Of a DNA stretch of 64,000 nt, positions 34,256 to 46,439 are shown in pieces. Origin of the DNA: Gnetum montanum (Eukaryota > Streptophyta > Gnetopsida > Gnetales > Gnetaceae); contig MNCI01011934.1 of the NCBI GenBank assembly GCA_015680685.1, positions 1-64,000 on the forward strand, read 5' to 3'. A model generated the notes under the pieces. The model was not told the origin of the DNA. It worked only from the letters and a program-made list of their open reading frames with translations, and did not search any database. Numbering within the stretch: position 1 is the stretch's first letter; each line of letters begins with the position of its first letter. The position numbers and the translations under genes are program-made.

Positions 34256-34712
34256 TTAGAATTCCACGTGGACGCCACGATAGCAAGCGCCTCGTAGGAT
34301 GACCTGCCAGGCAGCATGGCAGAGGCCGCGTATGCGCTCCCTCATGTGCGCGCCACGGCCTGAACCCGAGACACAGCCCGAGCCCGCGTCCGCACACATG
34401 AGCTCCGCCACGGCCCTTAGCACATCCTCCGCTGGCACAACGGCCCCGTCGGCGTGAGCGTGGCTCGAGCCCACATGCAGACCCACGCACATGTGGCGCT
34501 CCAGGATAACTGCATTCAAATTCTGTTCTGCTGCAAGGGGCTACACCACAGCGCCTCCAGGCTCGAATTCCAGCCACCATGTGTGAGGAAGCCGCCCACT
34601 GCAGGGTGCTCTAAAAGCGCCACCTGCGGCGCCCATGATTCGAAGATTAGCCCTCTGTCACGGGTCCTTTGCCGGAAACCGTCCGGTAGATGCTCGCACA
34701 TGTTCTTAGGTA
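34256..34712 (-). pseudogene. UDP-glycosyltransferase (GT1) pseudogene B, C-terminal part
   Basis: Keeps [20 protein letters not shown] and the PSPG donor-binding box start [20 protein letters not shown] followed by [11 protein letters not shown] small deletion then removes the GVPLAMWP part and shifts frame. The remainder reads MNAVILERHMCVGLHV, PAEDVLRAVAELMC and RGAHMRERIRGL to about 34256. Everything upstream, including the acceptor-binding domain and the intron junction kept in copy A, is lost at about 34705, where an unrelated 34-base tandem repeat begins. GC-rich like copy A, and same orientation. Confidence 0.85.
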
Positions 34713-34763
34713 CGTATTTAGAGTCTGCTTGGCATGTTCTTATGTACGTATTTGGAGTCTGAT
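34700..34763. repeat. 34-bp tandem duplication at the UGT-B break
   Basis: ATGTTCTTAGGTACGTATTT... at 34700-34733 repeats with a few changes at 34734-34763. It sits exactly where homology with UGT-A stops. Confidence 0.75.
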
Positions 34764-36300
34764 TGCAAAAAATGTTTAAAATGATTAAAATATACGGGTT
34801 TGGTTCCGTGGTAAATTTGTGCCCTTTTCACTGTTACTTTGCAAGGTTACTGTCCATCGCACCGCATGTGCATGTTACCTTAGAGAACAAAATTAAGTTT
34901 TTTACCCACATGAAATGATTGTATATACACTTGGCCAACACTGTACGTTTTGCAGAATTTAAGAAAACAAACCGAAACTAAATGATAGTATACACAGGGA
35001 GGCGTTTCTGCGAAAATTTCCTCCTTTCGGACATACCCAGCAGGCTGGAATTTTACGGTTGATTTTTAGAGAATTTAACCATATTTTAGGTTTGTTTCCG
35101 CAACTTCTCCTTTCCCGTCTTTCACAACTTTTATAAATGTTTGGAAAACGTTAAATATATGGTATTACTACATATAGTATATAACCCGACCTTCTCAAAA
35201 CTACTAGCATTTATTGTTTTTATTACCATATTTATCATGTCAATGGAAACCCAAAGGGTGCTTAACTACAGTAAAAACCTTAAAAATAATTTAGTTTACC
35301 TTATAAAGCTGTAAAATAGTTAAACTTTTTTAAGGAAAGCCGGCAATTAAAAAATGCTTGACAAGTAAGTGTAAATCCAAATTTCAAGTCGGTAGTGTCT
35401 TAAGAGTTCGGAAACGCAGGTAGGATGTCTAGTATGTGTGGTTATTTAGATTGCACTTGAGGTTGGGTAAGAAATACAAATTTTGGCTTTGCTCTAAAAC
35501 ACTTCCTAAATGCTTTCTTATAAAGATTACCATACAAATTTTCAAAATAGCTCAAAGAACAACGAATTTATTTATCCTTTCCAATATCCTAATTTGAAGA
35601 TTTTAACAAAACTATTCTTTTTTCCGGCCCTTAAGACCTCGTTGCATCCCCACAATGTTCCCAACCCCAAAAGCTTTCATAAACTGCATCTACATCCGCA
35701 CATTCCTAGGTCCCAAAATCGTGTATAAATACTCTTAACCAGCATAGTCCTTCCCAGCATAACTCAAGGCTCAATCTTGAGTTATTTTGCTGCTGAAATT
35801 CTGGGCATTGCCCCGGTGAATATCCTATACTACATTAATGGCTCTATCACTTCTACAGTAGTAACAGACAGTGAGCACTACACTGCGTTTGATTTTTCTT
35901 TGTTGTACAAGCACAAAACGACAGACTGAGACATACGACGTTGAAGCTACAGGTCGGTGCAGACTTATCGCGACTTTGCTAGCGCGTGGCCGAATGCCTT
36001 GGACAAGTTGTATTATTTAAAAGAAAATCTCGAGGCCGTTGAAGATACTGTGGCTTTAGTTTTGCAATAATAATTTATTTGTCGTGGAGGGTACCGATTT
36101 GGAAATTGGGATTTTCGATTCACGGGGATTACCTTATTACGTTTGCGAAGTGTAAAACGTGCACGTTTCACGAGAATTCCAACTCTTTGGTCGCATTTTC
36201 TGGCATTATCCTGGGCTTCTAGAGGCCGATAGCCGTAAGGCTGCGTTTATTTTCTGCTGCCCACTAGCGTGAATGTTGGCCTCCATTTTTGTTACAAAGG
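34764..36300. other. Sequence replacing the UGT-B 5' part; UGT-like leader at 35760-35900
   Basis: 34764-35750 has no recognisable gene. 35757-35900 resembles 7700-7800, the UGT-A leader and promoter (TTATTTTGCTGCTGAAATTCTGGGCATTG). About 1 kb of unrelated DNA thus stands where exon 1 of copy B should be. 35900-36300 shows nothing identifiable. Confidence 0.5.
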
Positions 36301-36930
36301 ACATCCCTACAAATGAGAATGGCATCCATGCAGTGATGTTTCCCTTGGTGCCACAGGAATCAGGTCCAACATCCTTAGCATTTCATAATGATGTAATCAA
36401 GGTCAACCTTAATTTGGCAATGCAAGATCTGCAGGGTGCACGTTGATGATGGAGAAGCAACAAACGTGATACCATACATTGTCATCAAGAAGCTGGGCCT
36501 CACAAAACAAATCAAGCCAACCAAAATCATGTGTCTAAAATCCTTCAATAGATCACATGTCACTATTAGGGGCACGATAACCATAGCCTACGCAGTAGGG
36601 GAGTAGTTTCCCACCATTGCCAAATTCATCATCATAGAAAAAATGTTGAGCTCTAACTTGATATTAGGTAGGCCCTAGCTAGCCTAGTTACAAGTTGTCT
36701 CCCCTCTGATTCACTAGGAGCTCCACCTTCCATACAGAGTTGGTGAAGTTATCATCCATGGTGATAATTCCATCCCTTTGACCATCCATAACACTGAAAT
36801 GGAGCAAGGATCAGATGTGGAGTTCCTTGATGATACACCTATGCCAGATAATGTAACGCATAAGGCTAATACACCCAAATGAATGGTGGAAGCCAACAAC
36901 CTCCTAGAGGATGCTTTATGGGTGAAATCA
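36301..36930 (+). pseudogene. Retropepsin-like fragment of another gypsy lineage
   Basis: The plus strand reads VDDGEATNVIPYIVIKKLGL, then SHVTIRGTITIAYAVG, FIIIEKMLSSNLILGRP and, after stops, IPLTIHNTEMEQGSDVEFLD. The order (active-site loop, flap, ILGRP) matches gypsy-type proteases, but the DSG/DTG triad is changed (DDGEA). Flanking pol domains are not seen. Confidence 0.6.
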
Positions 36931-37239
36931 CCCCCTAATCCACACCAAATTAGGAAGCAATTGAGTGATCAAGGTACCCCCTTAGCCCAAAACGGGCTAG
37001 GTGCCTACCTACCCTTTGCTACTACATGCCATGCATTTTTGACTTTTTCTTACATTGCATTTGTTTACGCATTTACATTTAGCTTGCTTGCTTAGATTAC
37101 ACATCATTTCACTTGGTGTATGCATTTTTTTACTTTGTTTATGCATTTATCCACTTAGCTTACACATTCACTCAATGCAACCTTTAGTAAAAAAACATCA
37201 AAATGCATAAAAAATCATAAAATCCAAAATCACAAAAAG

Positions 37240-38190
37240 AGAGGTAGCAACCACTATTGCCTAGAATGGCCTTAAACTAGTAATATGTGGGGTCCAAAAT
37301 GGCCTTAAACTACTATAATGGCTCGAAACAACCTACAACTATCACTGTGGCCCACCAAGGCCTTAAACTAGCAACACATAGCCTAAAATGGCCTTAAACT
37401 ATCACCTTCATTTCTATCACCATGCCCTGCCCATGGCCTTTAACTAGCATGCACGACCTGCCATGGCCTTAAACTAGCAATGCCATGGCTCGCCAGGGCT
37501 TTAAACTGGTAATGCAAGTGCTCGAAATGGCCTTAAACTACTGCTAGGACCTGGAATGGCATTAAACTACCACTATGGCTTAGAACAGCCTTAAACTGCT
37601 ACCGCGGCCTAAAATGGCCAAAAATTAGCATCAATTCGAAATGGCCTTAAACTAGCATGGGGCCCATCGAGGCTCCAAACTAACAATAGACTTGTTATGA
37701 CTCACAATGGCCTAGACTCGCATACTCATTACCAATGTCATACAATCATCATATGCCATACTTAAAGCCATACTACATTTAGCATGCAGTGCTGCACATC
37801 ACCAAAGCAAGGTACGGACTTGTCAGCCATGAAGCTAAAATTGGCATAGTAGTTTGCTATAACTATAAACTAGCACAAGTTGTCCACCATAATGCTAGAA
37901 TTGGCACAACAGTCCGTTATGACTATAAACTAGCACAACATTCATCCACCATGATGCTAAAACTAGCACAATAGTTCACTATGATTATAAACTAGCACAA
38001 CATTTGTTTGCCACGATGCTAAAACTAGTACATCATCCTTCCACTATGACATTAAACTAGCACACAATAGTCTGCTATAACTATAAACTAGCATAGCACG
38101 GTTTGCTATGACCTTAAACTAGGTTTACAGTTTGCTAGGATCCTAAACTAGCAAAGCCATGATATACTAGGACCTTAAATTAGGTTTGCA
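37240..38190 (+). repeat. Degenerate minisatellite, core GGCCTTAAACTAGCA
   Basis: Roughly 25 diverged copies of ATGGCCTTAAACTAGCA spaced about 30-45 bases. From about 37850 it shifts into a second form, TATAAACTAGCACAACA. No coding potential. Confidence 0.85.
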
Positions 38191-39376
38191 ATTCATCACC
38201 AATGTATCTTTCTACCCTCCTGCAAGTGAGCAAGTGAGCATTAGCCTTACCCCCTTTATACATTACGTGGGTTGGCATATTGGCTTTTTTGAACACTTGC
38301 AACCGGTGCAACGTTTGGAGCATTTGTAGCATCTTTGCCTTCTGCATTTGATTTGCATTTCATGCTTTCTAGTTTTCTTATCTTCTTAGAGTTATGTTTG
38401 TAGGATGAAGCCCTTGGTCATCATGCAAAGATGCATCTCATCATAGTGGCAAGTCACCATAGTGCTCAAATGTGCATGATTAGACTAGCTAAGCCTCATA
38501 AGAGTGCACATCCCCCTCATCCTGTTATAGCCTATGAACATCCACTCCCACATCCTGATACCCTTGCCTTCCCTGGCATAGCCAAGATTGCAAACCTCTT
38601 TGACACTCACAAGCCATGACCACATGACATCCTCTTTGCATATCGCATCACAAACCATAGAACCCAAGGTAGATGTAATACAAGTTGTCCCATGGGGAGC
38701 CTCTATTGGCTAGTCAAAGCCTAGGCAGATGTAACAAAAGTCATCCTAGGGAGGAAACACCTATCCTACAGCCATGATGTGATTTCGCAAGCATCAAGAC
38801 AAACCCCATCTTATGGCACACAGTCCACTTGATGGAAAACATCTTGTAGTTAGCATTTAGTATGTGTAGAGCCCCAAGCAGGCTCACCGCAAAAAGTAGC
38901 AGCAAAGCAAAAAAGGAAAAATAAAAGAAAAATAAAAAAATGAAAATAAATAGAGAAAATGGGGAAAAGCATGTCCTTAAGAAAATCAAAAGCACTGCAA
39001 TTTCACAACCAGTCCAGCCTTGAACCTATATCTTGACTCTCTCATGAGCACTTTGACAAGAGGTCAACATTTTCAAGGGCTAGCCACCTTGGTGCCATGG
39101 TCACTGTCAGTCATGTTGACTCCACATCTTGCATCAGAACATCCTATTTGCACTCTATCTTTCCTTTCCCCTAGCACATTGCTTACACCTTTCACTCCGA
39201 CCTACACCTGTTACTCCCAACATACCGCTACCAACAATACTCTTGAGCATGGTGCAATAACATTTGATCTAGTACTGATGAGCAATGTTAGTGCCTGGCT
39301 TGCTATGGTGTTTTTTGGTTCTTTGTTGACATCTCTCAAGCCACTCCTTCATACATCAACAAAGAGGGGCCAATGA
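38191..39376 (+). other. Unassigned retroelement-like sequence
   Basis: Small open frames (38431-38619, 39020-39376) have no recognisable domain. An A-rich tract at 38900-38960 and AAAGAGGGGCC at 39361-39371 could be a polypurine tract before the repeat-rich block that follows. Kept as unassigned. Confidence 0.35.
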
Positions 39377-39399
39377 AACACCACAAAACTTGGACTGCG

Positions 39400-40165
39400 A
39401 CATCTCAACTACAAATTTGCCTAAGTGTCAACACATGACCACTTTCTACAAATTTGGCCAAGTGTTGAGACTATGCTCTCCACTACCGTAGAGTGTAGTC
39501 AGTGTCTCATGGAGAGCATAGTCAGCATTTCGCAAAATTTTCTAAGTGTTAAGACTATGCTCTCCACTACCATAGAGCATTGTTAGCCTCATGCAAAGCG
39601 TAGTCAACACCAAAGGCCAATCTTACAACATTTTTCTAAGTGTCAAGCCAACAACCAACTATTGCAAAATTTTCTAAGTGTTGAGACTACGCTCTTCATT
39701 GTCCTAGAGCATAGTCGAGCATAGTTAGCATGAAGGTGCATTTTTAGTAGATTTTTCTCTAAGTGTTGAGACTATGCTCTCCACCAACTAAGGAGTGTAG
39801 TAAGCCATAAGTTAGTTTCTGAAAATTTTTTCTAAGTGTTGAGACTACGCTCGACCCTAGTCAGGAGCGTAGTTAGCTTCCTGTGGAGAGTATAATTAGC
39901 ACATGATACTTTCTTCAAAAATTTTCCAAGTATGGGACTATGCTCTCCACTAGCCTAGAGCGTAGTTAAGCATAGTCAACCAAAATAGCCTCCAGAGGCC
40001 TCCACAACATAGCACTGGCATTTAGCTTAGCATCAACTCACCACGACGAATGTAGTCGATGGGATCTTTCTCTCTCTTTCATCCTCTTTTGCCCAAAATT
40101 GTAACTATGCTTAACCCCGCTAGCCTTAGTGGAGAGTGTAGTCTCAACTATCCCCTCTACCACGT
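39400..40165. repeat. Array of imperfect hairpins, core GACTATGCTCTCCAC
   Basis: About seven units in which GACTAYGCTCTCCAC is followed within 30 bases by its inverse (AGAGYGTAGTC), usually introduced by TTTTCTAAGTGTTGA. Each unit can fold into a stem of about 11-13 pairs. The array ends shortly before a TATA box. Confidence 0.8.
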
Positions 40166-40194
40166 GGCAACCATGCTACATTTCATGCTAACCC

Positions 40195-40215
40195 TAACCC
40201 TATAAATACCATGCA
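40195..40215 (+). promoter_or_regulatory. Putative TATA box after the hairpin array
   Basis: CCCTATAAATACCATGCACC with TATAAATA at 40201-40208. Palindromic modules followed by TATAAATA is the same layout as the U3 regions elsewhere in the window, so this may be part of an LTR. LTR edges were not established. Confidence 0.4.
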
Positions 40216-41290
40216 CCCTCAATGTTTTAGGGGTGGGCATTTTTGGCAAATCAATGGTTGGCAAATTTTGCATGTTGGCAAATTTGGAGCATTGAGTAAA
40301 GACATACCAATAAATTGAAGAGAGGCAGAGTTGCATACCACGGCCCACTGCAGTCCCACCATAGCATTGCATCGCAGTCGATGATACATCATGGTAGTCA
40401 ACCCATTAGGCACAGACACCTTGGTAAGTGCTAGTCTTCATAGCTAGACATCCCCAAGACTGTGACTACGCTCTCCACTATGCTTGTTGTACCCCATGTA
40501 CCTTCTCATCCCTTTTGGTATTAACTATGCTCAACCCCATTTAGGGTAGTGTTCCATTTCTCTCTCTTGCATTTTTGCACTTTCTTTGCATTTTCACATT
40601 TTTAACGTGCAATCACTTTACAACTATGCTCGAGCAGTGGTCCTTGCATGTGTGAATCTGTGTCTCACATCGTTTCTTTATTGGAAATTGCAACCACACT
40701 ACAACGCATACTTTGGTGGCACTATTTTTTTATTTCTCGATTTCCAATTATGAAAGACCTTTACCTTGCATTATTTGTTGAGATTTATTTGTATTTGAAA
40801 ACTACGACCACACTATGATGCATAATTTTGTGGCACTATATTTTTATGTTCTTGGTTTCTGATTGCAAGAAAAATGTGCCCTACAATTTTCTAGTAGTAC
40901 ATCTACAAGTGAACTACTACCTGCAATCTAGTAACATTATTGCTAATGTGTGCTAATAATGTTAATTTTAATGTAGCATAGCTATAATTGGCTAATTGTT
41001 TGTAAAAAATCTACCTTCATAGCGATTGTTGTTGTCAAAGTTATATCCAATCATGAGTGTAGTAAAAGCTAAAGAGAATAGCCAAAGGGACCTTCCGTGT
41101 GAGTAGTTGTCTTTTTTGAATTGTAGTTGTTTCAAAAATATATTAATATACTTGTTCATCAATTTTGTTTATGCTATGTTATTCTAAATGTTATTTAATT
41201 TCTGAAATTGTAGCTATTTCCTTAGTTTGTGAATGTAATGTTGAAAGTATTTTGGAGTTGTCAAAAATGTCTATTGTTTTTGAAAAATTA
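40216..41290. other. Probable continuation of an unresolved LTR
   Basis: No gene. A diverged direct repeat (TTTGGTGGCACTATTTTTTTATTTCT.. near 40720 and TTTGTGGCACTATATTTTTATGTTCT.. near 40830) is visible. Isolated ACTATGCTC motifs persist to about 40640. Confidence 0.35.
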
Positions 41291-41299
41291 AAGAGAAAT

Positions 41300-43630
41300 G
41301 GAATTTATAATTAGATGATAATGGAAGGCTGCTATGATAGAAATGTTGTTTATAATTTTTATGATTGACAGTATCTTAGATGGGGTAAATACTTTGTAAA
41401 CCATTGTATAAGGTCAGAATTTTACCTTCAACATAAATGATATTGCAAATATCATACAAGTTTCTTACAACAATGAGCCAACTATCAAGGTACCAAAGTG
41501 GAAGAAAAGTGAAAATCACTTAATTCACTATGTCCAAAAATTTGATGAGAAAGATAGCAAACCAAAATTTCTATTCAAAGTTGTTGTTGCTCTCTAAATT
41601 TATGCAGTGAGCTTTATTTCTAGTAAAAGCAATCAAAGAAAAGATTTCTAATAATGCAATTTTACTCATGTGGGCATTAGATGCAGTAAAGGTCTTCCTT
41701 TTGATATCATAGTGACCATACTATTTGAGATGAGGAGGCATGGAAGGGCATGGTAGCTTTGTGATATTAGAGAGTCTCTTGGCTTTCCAATTATTGTGAT
41801 TAAATTATTACAAAAACATAACATACAGTTTATCCCTATGCAACTTCAGGATATAGTGAAGTTGGATCCTGATAGCATTTTTAAGAATGAACCATTATTT
41901 GAGTGGCTTGAAACCTCATTTGATGTGAAAGAAAATGATAAATGTTCTATGTAAGATATGTGTAGTTATGACAAATATTCTCTGAAACCAAATGTGTAGA
42001 TATGTGATCGAGACATTATGTCAATATTTTGAAAGTAATGCAACATTTTGGAATATTGTGGAGGAGCTGAAATCTGACAAGTCTCAGTTGCTACAAGAGA
42101 ATAATGCACTAAGACAAAAATAGAGAACTTTGTGACATGAAAATTGTTACATGAATAAGCTTATTGTTCAAAATCACAAAATGGGTGATGAAATTGTAGC
42201 ACTATATATTGAAATATGCATGCTAAGGAACACATTAGTATCCAAAAACATTCACCCTAATAGAAGTAATATCATAGAAGACCCTAACAATGGTATGATG
42301 TTGTACATTTTCTATATTTCATTAAATATTTATTATTTTTGGAAGCTTTTCTTTTAATGTCCTTAATGTCAATGTGTGTAATAGATTTGAATGATATGAG
42401 AACACCCAAAGTAGCTAGGAGATTATTTGTTTTTGCTAAACACAACAAAGAACAAATAATCCATGAGATGAAGAATTTCCAAAAAGAAATAGGTAATTGA
42501 ACTTGATATTGTTGTTGCATATGTTATGTTTAGAAATTTAAATTTTTGATTTTTTTCTCACCCTATTGTCTTATTATATGTATGAAACTATAATAGTAAA
42601 TTGTAGTATAAGTTTATTATCTAATTTATCCATTTTGCAGTTGATGCCAATGTTGATTTGAAAACACCAATTGATGATTGTGTAGCAAATGATAGAGTGA
42701 TGCAATTGCTTATTTCTAGTATGATTGATAATAAAGAGCTTGTGAGGACATCATTTGTCCCATATGTTGCTAAAGGATTCTCTTTTAGGAGTTTATATGA
42801 AAAAAGGTGGAAAGAATGATTGGACAATGACATCATGCACTTGAAGAAACTTCAAAAGTCTCTCTATGGTCCTCATGAATTTCAAAATTCAAAATATTTC
42901 ATATTCAACACTATGTTTTAATGTTATGCGAAGTTCTTTGAGAGTAAGATACATGTGTCTTAGAAAAACCAATTGAGACATAGATAAAAGAAAAGTAGTA
43001 AAAGACATATCGTAAATGTTGAAAGTGGTATGTTGGTTGAAGAAGAAGTTGATGATTATTTTGTAGAAATAAATTTTTTTAAAGAGATTAAAGATAAAAT
43101 GTATTGGGATGAGTTTTTACAATCCAGATACACATTCTTCTGTCTTCCTTTAGACATTGATGGGCATTGGATTCTTGTTGTTGTTAATGTACCAACATAT
43201 AAAATTTTGCCCTATGATTCAATGCCTTCTTCACAATGTCTTACAGTAGTTAAAAGATTGATATTGAATTTTATTGACTATTTATTTGATGGTGGTGTCA
43301 TGGAACTCAAGGGAAAGAGAAAAAAAGTAGCTATAAAATGAAATTTAATTACAGTTGAAAGATCTTTCAAAATAAGAAAATGGTTATAATTGTGGAATGT
43401 ATACAATAATCTATATGCATCACTTGGTACTTTTTAAGAGTTGAATTTCACTATTGATTATGTTTTAGTGTATCAAAAAACCATGATATGGGAAATTGTA
43501 AGTTCTCTTGAAGTTCATCAACTTTGGAGAAACATGTGTTTGCTGCATATGCTGAATGAGAACTACAGTGAACATGATCTAGTTGTATTATGTGATGTAA
43601 CTAAATCTAATTATAGTCATTATCCATGAT
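41300..43630 (+). pseudogene. Ulp1/C48-type cysteine protease gene, broken
   Basis: C48 proteases cleave SUMO-like modifiers; in plants such domains are also carried by MULE and CACTA transposons. Upstream exons are poorly defined, with a coiled-coil piece at 42060-42290. Two short introns keep their sites: 42293-42384 (GTATG..AATAG) and 42493-42640 (GTAATT..TTTTGCAG). The catalytic domain starts near 43030: FLQSRYTFFCLPLDIDGHWI (His of HW), then YDSMPS (Asp). In another frame after an A-rich run (about 43320) comes NGYNCGMYTIIYMHHL with the nucleophile Cys at 43391-43393. The codon two residues before NGYNCG is TAA (43373-43375), possibly from CAA for the oxyanion-hole Gln. Frameshift plus stops make it dead. 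No terminal inverted repeats or transposase were found. Confidence 0.75.
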
Positions 43631-43639
43631 GCATTCCAT

Positions 43640-44450
43640 TTTTTTGATGCTATTGTATTGTAATGCATCTCTTCCATGATTTTGTAAATGAATTTGTGTT
43701 GTGTTTTGGTTCTAATGAATATCTTTTTCATTTTAGTAAAAGTATTTGTAATAAATTGTCCTTAATGTTTTCTTTTTGGGTGGGCTGTTTGATATTCTAT
43801 ATATATTCAATTATTAATTATTACAACATTTTTGGTCTCTCATAACTCATCCTTAATTATGGCTCATATGTTAAGATAAGTCTGATACTCATAATTAAAC
43901 AAAAGCTTCAAAAATATGCTCGAAATAAATATCTGACATTGAAAGATATAAAATATTATTTTCCAATCTCAAATTTAAAAGTTTTCATTGATTTTCTCTA
44001 ACTTGCATGTCACACTGTCCTTGCACATCTATATTATGATAACATGCAAAATGCATGGCATCAAACTCAAGGGATGTGAAACTATGTCTTGCATGTTATT
44101 GTAGTTTTAAAATCAATTGTGATATGCAAGTTCTCGCAACCCATAGGAAGAGTCTACGATGACATGCCCATCATAGTAGCATGTACTATTTTAAGAGTGT
44201 AAGAACATGCAAGTTGCAATTTAATGCATTGTATTAAGCATGTCTCTATTTTAGGCTGTGAAATGATTGTGAGTTGTAACTTCACATACTATTTTAAAGT
44301 TCTTAGGTTGCAAGTGAAATGCATGACACATGGACGTGCATTCCAGAGTTACGAAACCATGCATGTGGCATGTCAACATAGTTTCAAAACAACATGTGAT
44401 ACAGATGTTCTTGCAGCATGCTAAGAGAATCTGCAAAGACATGTGACTTG
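43640..44450. other. AT-rich spacer with ACATGCAAGTT-type repeats
   Basis: No gene. From about 44040 diverged copies of CATGCAAGTT and GCATGT occur, leading into the satellite block. Confidence 0.5.
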
Positions 44451-44459
44451 CACTTTAAC

Positions 44460-46400
44460 AAACTATGTTCTACTAGTTTCTATTTTAGGTTGTAAGGGGA
44501 ATGCGATTCACATAGTCATGCAAGTTCTAGGTAAGTTGTGAGGCTATGCGACTAGCACCCACTCATACTTGCAACTAAAAGGCATTCAAACCTTCTAGAA
44601 GGAAATAATTGCTTTGAGATTATGGCTTCTAGAAGGTAGAGGATCATCTAGTTGCAAATAGTATGCAAACTATGAGGAAGTGTAGCTAGTAGTTTTTCGT
44701 AGTCCCAACCAGAGGCACCCAAACCTTTTGGAAGGAATCAATTGCTTGGAATTTGAGTCTACTAAAAGCATAGGCTCATCGAGAAGGAAGAAGCACAATT
44801 GGAAGGAACTCAAATCTTCTAGAAGGAGACAATTTCTCTAAGATTGTGGCTTTTAGAAGGAAAAGAGTCATCTGGTTGCAAACTCTAGTTGAACTACGAG
44901 GAAGTGTGACTAGCAGTCCCAATTGGAAGGCATCCAAACCTATCGAAAGGGAACAACTGCTTGTAATTTGATGCTATTAGAATGAAGAGGGTTAACTAGA
45001 AGGCTAAAGATTATCTATAGAGCATTAAGACCTTTTGGTTGTGAATAATTGCTTGGAGATTATGACTTTTGGAAAGCAAAGGATCACTCAACAACAAGGT
45101 CTAGGTAAACTACAAGGACATGCTAGCAGCACCCTCCTACAGTCCCTACTAGAAGGCACTCAGACCCTCTAAAAAGAAATAATGTCTCCAAGATTGTGGC
45201 TTTTGGAAGGCAGATGATCATCCAATTACAAATTCCAGCTAAATTGTGAGGAAGTGTAACTAGCACCCTCCTGCAGTGCTAAACGAAAGGGACCAGTTAC
45301 TTGTAATTTGATGCTACCGGAAGGAAGAGGGTCATCCAGAAGGCTAATGATTATTCAAAAGGTATTAAGACTTGTCAATTGTGAATAATTACTTGAAGAT
45401 TGTGGCTTTCAGAAGGCAGAGGATCAATTGGTAGCAAGGTCTAAGTAGACTGTGAGCATGTGCTACTAGCATCCTTTTACAGTCCCTAATGGAAGGTACT
45501 TATACCTTCTAGAAGGGAATAATTGCTTCAAGATTGTGGCTTTTAGAAGATAGAGAGTCATCCAGTTGCAAATTCTAGTTGAACTATGAGGAAGTGGAAC
45601 TAGCACCCACTAGCAGTCCCAACTAGAAGGCACCCAAATCTTTCGAAAGAGAATAATTATGTGTAATTTAGTGCTATTGGAAAGAAGAGGGTCATTTGGA
45701 AGGCATTAAGACCTTCTGATTGTGAATAATTGCTTGAAGATTATGACTTCTGGGAGGTAGAGGATTATCTGGTAGCAAGGTCTATGTAAACTGTAAGAAT
45801 GTGCTACTAGCACCCTCCTGTAGTCCCTACTAGAAGACACTTAAATCTTCTAGAAGGAAATAATTGCTTCAAGATTGTGGCTTTTGGAAGATAGAGAGTC
45901 ATCCAGTTGCAAATTCTAGTTGAACTATGAGGAAGTGCAACTAGCACCCACTAGCAGTCCCAACTAGAAGGCACCCAAATCTTTCGAAAGAGAATAATTA
46001 TGTGTAATTTAGTGCTATTGGAAAGAAGAGGGTCATTTGGAAGGCATTAAGACCTTCTGATTGTGAATAATTGCTTGAAGATTATGACTTCTGGAAGGTA
46101 GAGGATTATCTGGTAGCAAGGTCTATGTAAACTGTAAGAATGTGCTACTAGCACCCTCCTGTAGTCCCTACTAGAAGACACTTAAATCTTCTAGAAGGAA
46201 ATAATTACTTCAAGATTATGGCTTTCAGAAGACATAGGATCATTTGGTTGCAAATTCTAGCTAAAATACAAGGAAGTATGACTAGCATCCTCCTACAATC
46301 TTAACTACGAGGTACCGAGTCCTTTCAATAGGGAAAAATTGCTTGTAATTTGATGCTACCAGAAGAAAGAGGATCATTGAAAATCATAAAGTTCACATTG
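44460..46400. repeat. 341-bp satellite, about 5.5 copies, with three sub-monomers
   Basis: The phrase AGTCCCTA(C/A)T recurs at about 45141, 45481, 45822 and 46163, giving periods of 340, 341 and 341. An earlier diverged unit starts near 44797. Each unit holds three related segments marked by AATAATT(G/A) (for example 45859, 45993, 46076, then 46200; spacing 134, 83 and 124). The unit is therefore itself built from a triplicated ancestor. The 45600-45820 and 45940-46160 parts are almost identical, pointing to recent homogenisation. Confidence 0.9.
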
Positions 46401-46439
46401 TGAGTTATATACAAATGGCAATGGTTTTACGGTATGAGA

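Noticed and set aside
40190-40200. CTAACCCTAACCC as interstitial telomere repeat
   Set aside because: Only two imperfect units; too short to support a telomeric origin.
43030-43630. Calling the Ulp1 domain part of a MULE or CACTA transposon
   Set aside because: No transposase or terminal inverted repeats could be found around it, so the carrier is left open.
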